Shown: in pieces, positions 58,077 through 64,000 of the stretch
Layout: every line of letters begins with the position of its first letter
How positions within the stretch are numbered: position 1 is the stretch's first letter
Source of the DNA: Asterochloris sp. CNOR1
Taxonomy: Eukaryota; Chlorophyta; Trebouxiophyceae; Trebouxiales; Trebouxiaceae
Length of the DNA stretch: 64,000 nucleotides
NCBI GenBank assembly: GCA_963969365.1
Contig: OZ017747.1
Span: forward strand, 2,232,001 to 2,296,000
Reading direction: 5' to 3'
The notes under the pieces: model-generated
Databases searched by the model: none
The model's input: the letters and a program-made list of their open reading frames with translations, nothing else
What the model was told of the DNA's origin: nothing
Translations under genes and position numbers: made by a program

Positions 58077-60169
58077 TAGACTGCACCCTCCTTGCGCCAG
58101 ACGCCGTCCAACTCCTCAAGCACTTGCCTTCCACTCTCCTCCAGGTAGGTGTCGCCTTCGTAGGCCGACTTGATGCGCTCCATAAGGTTGTGTTGGAAGG
58201 TGCCAGTGATGGCATGGAGGTCTGGGCGGCGGGAGAGGGGGTCTGCGAGGTTGTCACTGCCCGCCTTGTAGTGGATGTCCAGGTCAAACTGCTGGAGTGT
58301 CTCCAGCCAGCGAGCTTGTCGCCGGGACAGGTTGCGCTGAGTGGTGAGGTATTTGAGGTTGAGGTGGTCTGAGTTGACGCGGAACTTGGATCCTTCCAGG
58401 TAGCAGCGCCATGTGCGAAGAGCATGGATCACCGCCAGTAGCTCCAGCTCATGTATGGGGTAGTTGCGCTCGGCGGAGTTGAGCTTGCGAGACTCGTAGG
58501 CGATGGGCTGAAGTCCATTGCCTTGGTCCTGAAGCAGCGTGGCCCCGATGGCAAACTGGGAGGCGTCTGTGTAGAGCTCGAAGGGGTAGGCGAAGTCAGG
58601 TGTGGCCAGGACTGGTGTGGTTGTCAGAGCATGCTTGAGCTCAGCAAAGGCCTTGGCCTCCACCTCGCTCCATCGCCAAGTTGCCTTGGCGCCGGTGATG
58701 TTGGTCAGTGGCGCTGCTATGTGGGAGAACCTGTTGACAAAGCGCCGGTAGAAGCCCGCGAGGCCCAGAAAGCACCGGAGTTGGTGGGCGTCTGAGGGGT
58801 CAGGCCAATCAAGAATGGCCTTCACCTTCCTTGCGTCCACCTTGATGCCTGCCCCGCTGATGGTGTGGCCAAGGAAGTCCAGCTCAGCCATGCCGAACTG
58901 GCACTTGGAGGCCTTGGCGTAGAGGTGGTGCCGCTCCAAGGCACTGAGCACAGCCTCCACATGCTGCGCGTGCTCCTCAGGGGACTTGGAGTAGATGAGG
59001 ATGTCGTCAAGGTAGACCACGACGAATTTGTCCAGGAAGGGCCTGAGCACTTGGTTCATGAGGGTCATGAACGTGCTTGGCGCATTGGTGAGCCCAAAGG
59101 GTAGCACCAGGAACTCAAAGTGACCATAGCGTGAGCGGAAGGCCGTCTTGTGCGTGTCGCCCTCAGCGATGCGGACTTGCCAGTAGCCACTGGCCAGGTC
59201 CAGCTTGGAGAACACCTTGGCGCCATTGAGTTGGTCCAGGAGGTCATCAATGCGTGGAATGGGGTAGCGGTTCTTCACAGTGATTTTGTTGAGCGCTCTG
59301 TAGTCGATGCACATCCGCAGGCCGCCGTCCTTCTTGTGCACGAAGAGGATGGGTGCTCCAAAGGGGGACTTGCTGGGCTTGATGAAGCCCTTCTCCAGCA
59401 AGTCGTCCAGCTGCTTGCGCAGCTCTCCAAGCTCCAGAGGGGACATGCGGTAGATGCCCTGATATGGTTGGGCGCCGCCAGGTTCCAGGTCGATGTGGTG
59501 GTCAACGTCCCTCCTTGGTGGTAGTTTACTGGGAAGAGGCTGGAAGACGCCTCGGTGCCGGTTCAGCACCTCCTGTAGCTGGGCGTGTGAAGTCTGTGGT
59601 GCCGGGGTCACTGTGGTTGTCTCTGCGGTGGTTGTCTCTGCGGTGGTTGTCTCTGCGGTGCGCACCAGGGCAAGATAGCCGCTGGCGCCGTGTCTGAGTG
59701 CTCTGGAGGCTTGCAACGAGGAGATGACTGGGATGTCCTCAGAAGAAGTTGTCCTTGGTGCCTCACTGCTGGGGGCCACTATGATCTGTGTTGGGCGTTC
59801 AGGTCCTTGGATTCTTGGCCGCAAGGTGCGCTGTGCCCAGTCGATGTCAGGGTTGTTGCTCTGGAGCCATGGTTGTCCCAGGATGAGATCATGGGGGCCG
59901 AGGTCTGTGACGTGGAGGTGGCACGAGGTCTGGTAGCCACTGAGGGTGACGGTGTTGTCGCTAATCTGGGTGCATGGGCGCACGCTGCCGTCTGCAAGCG
60001 TGACACGCCCATGGGGGTCTTCCTTGGTCTTGGGTAGTCTGTGCTTGGCCATGTAGCGGTGGTTGATGAAGTCCATGGAGGCACCTGAGTCCACCAGGAT
60101 GTTGGCAGGGTGTCCGGCGCAGGTGCCTTGAAGGATGAGCAGGTCTGGGTGGCATGGTGGTGTGATCAT
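58077..60169 (-). pseudogene. Unit F: chromovirus pol truncated before integrase by LTR insertion
   Basis: Protease, RT and RNase H are intact to WRKEGAVY; the frame then runs into LTR L5, adding [16 protein letters not shown] and further residues to a stop at 57929. Integrase and chromodomain are absent (1366 bases shorter than a full unit). Confidence 0.88.
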
Positions 60170-60246
60170 GGTGGCGACTCCGATGTGGCTTTGGATGTGT
60201 GCCGGCGCAGCTCTGTGCCCAAAGCCTGTGTGACCAGGCTGGCCAG

Positions 60247-61095
60247 CTAGTTTTTTGGTTGCTCATGTGATGAGGATGATGTGGGGCGCGTGGTGTTGAA
60301 GTAGGTGCACTCCTCAGCAAGATGTCCAGGCTGGCGGCAGCGGAAGCACCTGCCCTCTCTGTACAGGCGCTCACGCTCTGCTGGTGAGAGCTTGGGTGGG
60401 CGGGTCAGAGCGCCAAGTTGCATGGGCTGTGGCCCCATGTAGGTAGGTGAAGGTGTCGGCCGGTTGACAGGGTAGGTGGGCCGCGTGAAGTACAGTGCTG
60501 AGTCAGCAGCTTGTGCCAAGCGGATGGCGTCGTTGACAGTGATTGGGCGCTGGAGCTCCACGTGGAGGCGGATCTGGGGCTTCAGCCCCCTCACAAAGCG
60601 GTAGACGGCGTCCGCAGGGTGCATCTCTGGAACTTCCAGGAGCAGACCTGAGAACTGGTTGGCGTAGTCTGTGACAGAGGTGCGTTGCTTGAGGTTCTCC
60701 ATGCGGTCCCTGGCCATGCGCTCAGCATCGATGGTCTGGAAGGCCTCAAGGAAGGAGGCCTTGAAGGCTGCCCAGGTGGTTGGTGGGCTTCCAGAAGCTT
60801 CCTGAGCACGCCACCAGGTTCTGGCAGCTCCGATGAGGAAGGACACTGCGTGGGGGATGGCGTGGGCGGTGTCCAGGATGCCCAGGATGGTGAGGTAGAG
60901 TGTCATCTGGTGCAGCCAGTTGGATGCTGCACCACTGCGGCGGTCTCCCTCATACTTCTCTGGCTGAGGTGGCTTGGGTTGCTTGGGTGCTGAGTGGGCA
61001 GCCTGCTGTGTGCTGAGCTGTTGCAGGGCACCGGTGACTGTTGCCAGGGAAGCCTCGAGCTCCCCGATCTTGGCTTGCATGGCTGCTGGGTCCAT
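60247..61095 (-). CDS. Chromovirus Gag, unit F
   Basis: 282 residues, the same as the other units, with the frameshift site at 60250-60256. Confidence 0.9.
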   Translation of the reverse strand: MDPAAMQAKIGELEASLATVTGALQQLSTQQAAHSAPKQPKPPQPEKYEGDRRSGAASNWLHQMTLYLTILGILDTAHAIPHAVSFLIGAARTWWRAQEASGSPPTTWAAFKASFLEAFQTIDAERMARDRMENLKQRTSVTDYANQFSGLLLEVPEMHPADAVYRFVRGLKPQIRLHVELQRPITVNDAIRLAQAADSALYFTRPTYPVNRPTPSPTYMGPQPMQLGALTRPPKLSPAERERLYREGRCFRCRQPGHLAEECTYFNTTRPTSSSSHEQPKN

Positions 61096-61129
61096 GGGGA
61101 ATGATCGAACAGAACCTCCGAAACCAAGT

Positions 61130-61335
61130 TGTGGCCTCGCTTACAGCGTACGGTGGACGGTGGGCTCTGAGACGGTGTTCAAAGGTGTCAAGGAATGTTG
61201 GTGAAGTGCCAGAGTGCTATATATACTCTCATATTATTATAATAGAAAGAAAGGAAAATCAAGGAAGGTTCTAGCAGGTGCAGTGGAAGCTTCTGATAGG
61301 GTCTGGTAGGGTCTAGAAGGCAGCAGTGTGCTGCA
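61130..61335 (-). repeat. Chromovirus LTR L6, 5' LTR of unit F, followed by TAGAC
   Basis: 206 bases with the same right-hand junction as L5 (GCTGCA then TAGACTGCACCC at 61336), showing that units F and G are copies of one rearranged unit. Confidence 0.88.
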
Positions 61336-63428
61336 TAGACTGCACCCTCCTTGCGCCAGACGCCGTCCAACTCCTCAAGCACTTGCCTTCCACTCTCCTC
61401 CAGGTAGGTGTCGCCTTCGTAGGCCGACTTGATGCGCTCCATAAGGTTGTGTTGGAAGGTGCCAGTGATGGCATGGAGGTCTGGGCGGCGGGAGAGGGGG
61501 TCTGCGAGGTTGTCACTGCCCGCCTTGTAGTGGATGTCCAGGTCAAACTGCTGGAGTGTCTCCAGCCAGCGAGCTTGTCGCCGGGACAGGTTGCGCTGAG
61601 TGGTGAGGTATTTGAGGTTGAGGTGGTCTGAGTTGACGCGGAACTTGGATCCTTCCAGGTAGCAGCGCCATGTGCGAAGAGCATGGATCACCGCCAGTAG
61701 CTCCAGCTCATGTATGGGGTAGTTGCGCTCGGCGGAGTTGAGCTTGCGAGACTCGTAGGCGATGGGCTGAAGTCCATTGCCTTGGTCCTGAAGCAGCGTG
61801 GCCCCGATGGCAAACTGGGAGGCGTCTGTGTAGAGCTCGAAGGGGTAGGCGAAGTCAGGTGTGGCCAGGACTGGTGTGGTTGTCAGAGCATGCTTGAGCT
61901 CAGCAAAGGCCTTGGCCTCCACCTCGCTCCATCGCCAAGTTGCCTTGGCGCCGGTGATGTTGGTCAGTGGCGCTGCTATGTGGGAGAACCTGTTGACAAA
62001 GCGCCGGTAGAAGCCCGCGAGGCCCAGAAAGCACCGGAGTTGGTGGGCGTCTGAGGGGTCAGGCCAATCAAGAATGGCCTTCACCTTCCTTGCGTCCACC
62101 TTGATGCCTGCCCCGCTGATGGTGTGGCCAAGGAAGTCCAGCTCAGCCATGCCGAACTGGCACTTGGAGGCCTTGGCGTAGAGGTGGTGCCGCTCCAAGG
62201 CACTGAGCACAGCCTCCACATGCTGCGCGTGCTCCTCAGGGGACTTGGAGTAGATGAGGATGTCGTCAAGGTAGACCACGACGAATTTGTCCAGGAAGGG
62301 CCTGAGCACTTGGTTCATGAGGGTCATGAACGTGCTTGGCGCATTGGTGAGCCCAAAGGGTAGCACCAGGAACTCAAAGTGACCATAGCGTGAGCGGAAG
62401 GCCGTCTTGTGCGTGTCGCCCTCAGCGATGCGGACTTGCCAGTAGCCACTGGCCAGGTCCAGCTTGGAGAACACCTTGGCGCCATTGAGTTGGTCCAGGA
62501 GGTCATCAATGCGTGGAATGGGGTAGCGGTTCTTCACAGTGATTTTGTTGAGCGCTCTGTAGTCGATGCACATCCGCAGGCCGCCGTCCTTCTTGTGCAC
62601 GAAGAGGATGGGTGCTCCAAAGGGGGACTTGCTGGGCTTGATGAAGCCCTTCTCCAGCAAGTCGTCCAGCTGCTTGCGCAGCTCTCCAAGCTCCAGAGGG
62701 GACATGCGGTAGATGCCCTGATATGGTTGGGCGCCGCCAGGTTCCAGGTCGATGTGGTGGTCAACGTCCCTCCTTGGTGGTAGTTTACTGGGAAGAGGCT
62801 GGAAGACGCCTCGGTGCCGGTTCAGCACCTCCTGTAGCTGGGCGTGTGAAGTCTGTGGTGCCGGGGTCACTGTGGTTGTCTCTGCGGTGGTTGTCTCTGC
62901 GGTGGTTGTCTCTGCGGTGCGCACCAGGGCAAGATAGCCGCTGGCGCCGTGTCTGAGTGCTCTGGAGGCTTGCAACGAGGAGATGACTGGGATGTCCTCA
63001 GAAGAAGTTGTCCTTGGTGCCTCACTGCTGGGGGCCACTATGATCTGTGTTGGGCGTTCAGGTCCTTGGATTCTTGGCCGCAAGGTGCGCTGTGCCCAGT
63101 CGATGTCAGGGTTGTTGCTCTGGAGCCATGGTTGTCCCAGGATGAGATCATGGGGGCCGAGGTCTGTGACGTGGAGGTGGCACGAGGTCTGGTAGCCACT
63201 GAGGGTGACGGTGTTGTCGCTAATCTGGGTGCATGGGCGCACGCTGCCGTCTGCAAGCGTGACACGCCCATGGGGGTCTTCCTTGGTCTTGGGTAGTCTG
63301 TGCTTGGCCATGTAGCGGTGGTTGATGAAGTCCATGGAGGCACCTGAGTCCACCAGGATGTTGGCAGGGTGTCCGGCGCAGGTGCCTTGAAGGATGAGCA
63401 GGTCTGGGTGGCATGGTGGTGTGATCAT
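61336..63428 (-). pseudogene. Unit G: truncated chromovirus pol, same structure as unit F
   Basis: Same 746-codon hybrid frame as unit F (running on to 61188 in the LTR) and the same junction, offset by exactly 3259 bases. Confidence 0.88.
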
Positions 63429-63505
63429 GGTGGCGACTCCGATGTGGCTTTGGATGTGTGCCGGCGCAGCTCTGTGCCCAAAGCCTGTGTGACCAGGCTG
63501 GCCAG

Positions 63506-64000
63506 CTAGTTTTTTGGTTGCTCATGTGATGAGGATGATGTGGGGCGCGTGGTGTTGAAGTAGGTGCACTCCTCAGCAAGATGTCCAGGCTGGCGGCAGC
63601 GGAAGCACCTGCCCTCTCTGTACAGGCGCTCACGCTCTGCTGGTGAGAGCTTGGGTGGGCGGGTCAGAGCGCCAAGTTGCATGGGCTGTGGCCCCATGTA
63701 GGTAGGTGAAGGTGTCGGCCGGTTGACAGGGTAGGTGGGCCGCGTGAAGTACAGTGCTGAGTCAGCAGCTTGTGCCAAGCGGATGGCGTCGTTGACAGTG
63801 ATTGGGCGCTGGAGCTCCACGTGGAGGCGGATCTGGGGCTTCAGCCCCCTCACAAAGCGGTAGACGGCGTCCGCAGGGTGCATCTCTGGAACTTCCAGGA
63901 GCAGACCTGAGAACTGGTTGGCGTAGTCTGTGACAGAGGTGCGTTGCTTGAGGTTCTCCATGCGGTCCCTGGCCATGCGCTCAGCATCGATGGTCTGGAA
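63506..64000 (-). CDS. Chromovirus Gag, unit G, partial at window end
   Basis: The C-terminal part of Gag, the same as the other units ([16 protein letters not shown] to SSSHEQPKN, with the CCHC knuckle). The 5' part lies beyond the window, so the array continues to the right. Confidence 0.9.
   Translation of the reverse strand, partial: FQTIDAERMARDRMENLKQRTSVTDYANQFSGLLLEVPEMHPADAVYRFVRGLKPQIRLHVELQRPITVNDAIRLAQAADSALYFTRPTYPVNRPTPSPTYMGPQPMQLGALTRPPKLSPAERERLYREGRCFRCRQPGHLAEECTYFNTTRPTSSSSHEQPKN

Noticed and set aside
39160-64000. Regularly spaced identical 206-base repeats as a CRISPR-like or satellite array
   Set aside because: Spacing is filled by gag-pol and the repeats are LTRs with TG/CA ends and TATA boxes.
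40737-64000. Endogenous virus with an envelope gene
   Set aside because: No third open frame exists between pol and the 3' LTR; the polypurine tract directly follows the pol stop.

Overview
The window is nuclear DNA of a green alga (Chlorophyta, probably Trebouxiophyceae or a close relative; this is inference from gene content). The evidence is intron-rich genes with mostly GT-AG introns of roughly 80-300 bases, a plastid-type starch-phosphorylating alpha-glucan water dikinase with a transit peptide, a plastid-targeted DUF493 protein, and two ciliary genes (DRC1 and a kinesin-II motor). All gene models below are spliced. Spans run from start to stop codon and include introns, and exon joins were worked out by eye.

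Bases 1-30408 are ordinary gene-dense sequence with eleven genes. In order they are: DRC1 (5' end outside the window), UBAC2-like rhomboid/UBA protein, CTP synthase (minus), a cytochrome P450, a kinesin-II motor subunit, BCCIP/BCP1 (minus), a plastid DUF493 protein, TRAPPC5 (minus), NSA2, a HEAT/ARM-repeat protein, and the large GWD gene. Neighbours are often divergent over short shared promoters (CTPS/P450, BCP1/DUF493, TRAPPC5/NSA2) or tightly convergent (DUF493 and TRAPPC5 stop codons are 1 base apart). Several introns appear to start with GC rather than GT.

Bases 30409-38392 change abruptly into repeat-rich DNA. There is a solo LTR with a perfect 5-base target duplication, a poorly understood stretch with only weak coding signal, a cluster of related LTR pieces in alternating orientation, a roughly 172-base tandem repeat, and a decayed Copia-type (Ty1/Copia) retrotransposon lacking integrase. 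Its 5' LTR is followed by a half-tRNA-iMet type primer site.

Bases 38393-64000 hold a chromovirus (Ty3/mdg4-type LTR retrotransposon with a C-terminal chromodomain) as a tandem array on the minus strand. It has 206-base LTRs (TG...CA) shared between adjacent units, with unit pitches of exactly 4625 or 3259 bases, and the predicted proteins are identical between copies. Gag and Pol are linked by what looks like a textbook -1 ribosomal frameshift site (A AAA AAC, then a hairpin). Two units (40737-45567 and 53246-58076) are structurally complete. One unit is reduced to a 3' pol piece plus LTR, three carry 1366-base deletions removing integrase and chromodomain, and a scrambled inverted pol mosaic sits at the left edge. 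A 5-base duplication (TAGAC) split between the left end and the F/G units indicates that the element once inserted into its own pol gene and was then amplified. The main alternative is that part of this pattern is an assembly artefact.
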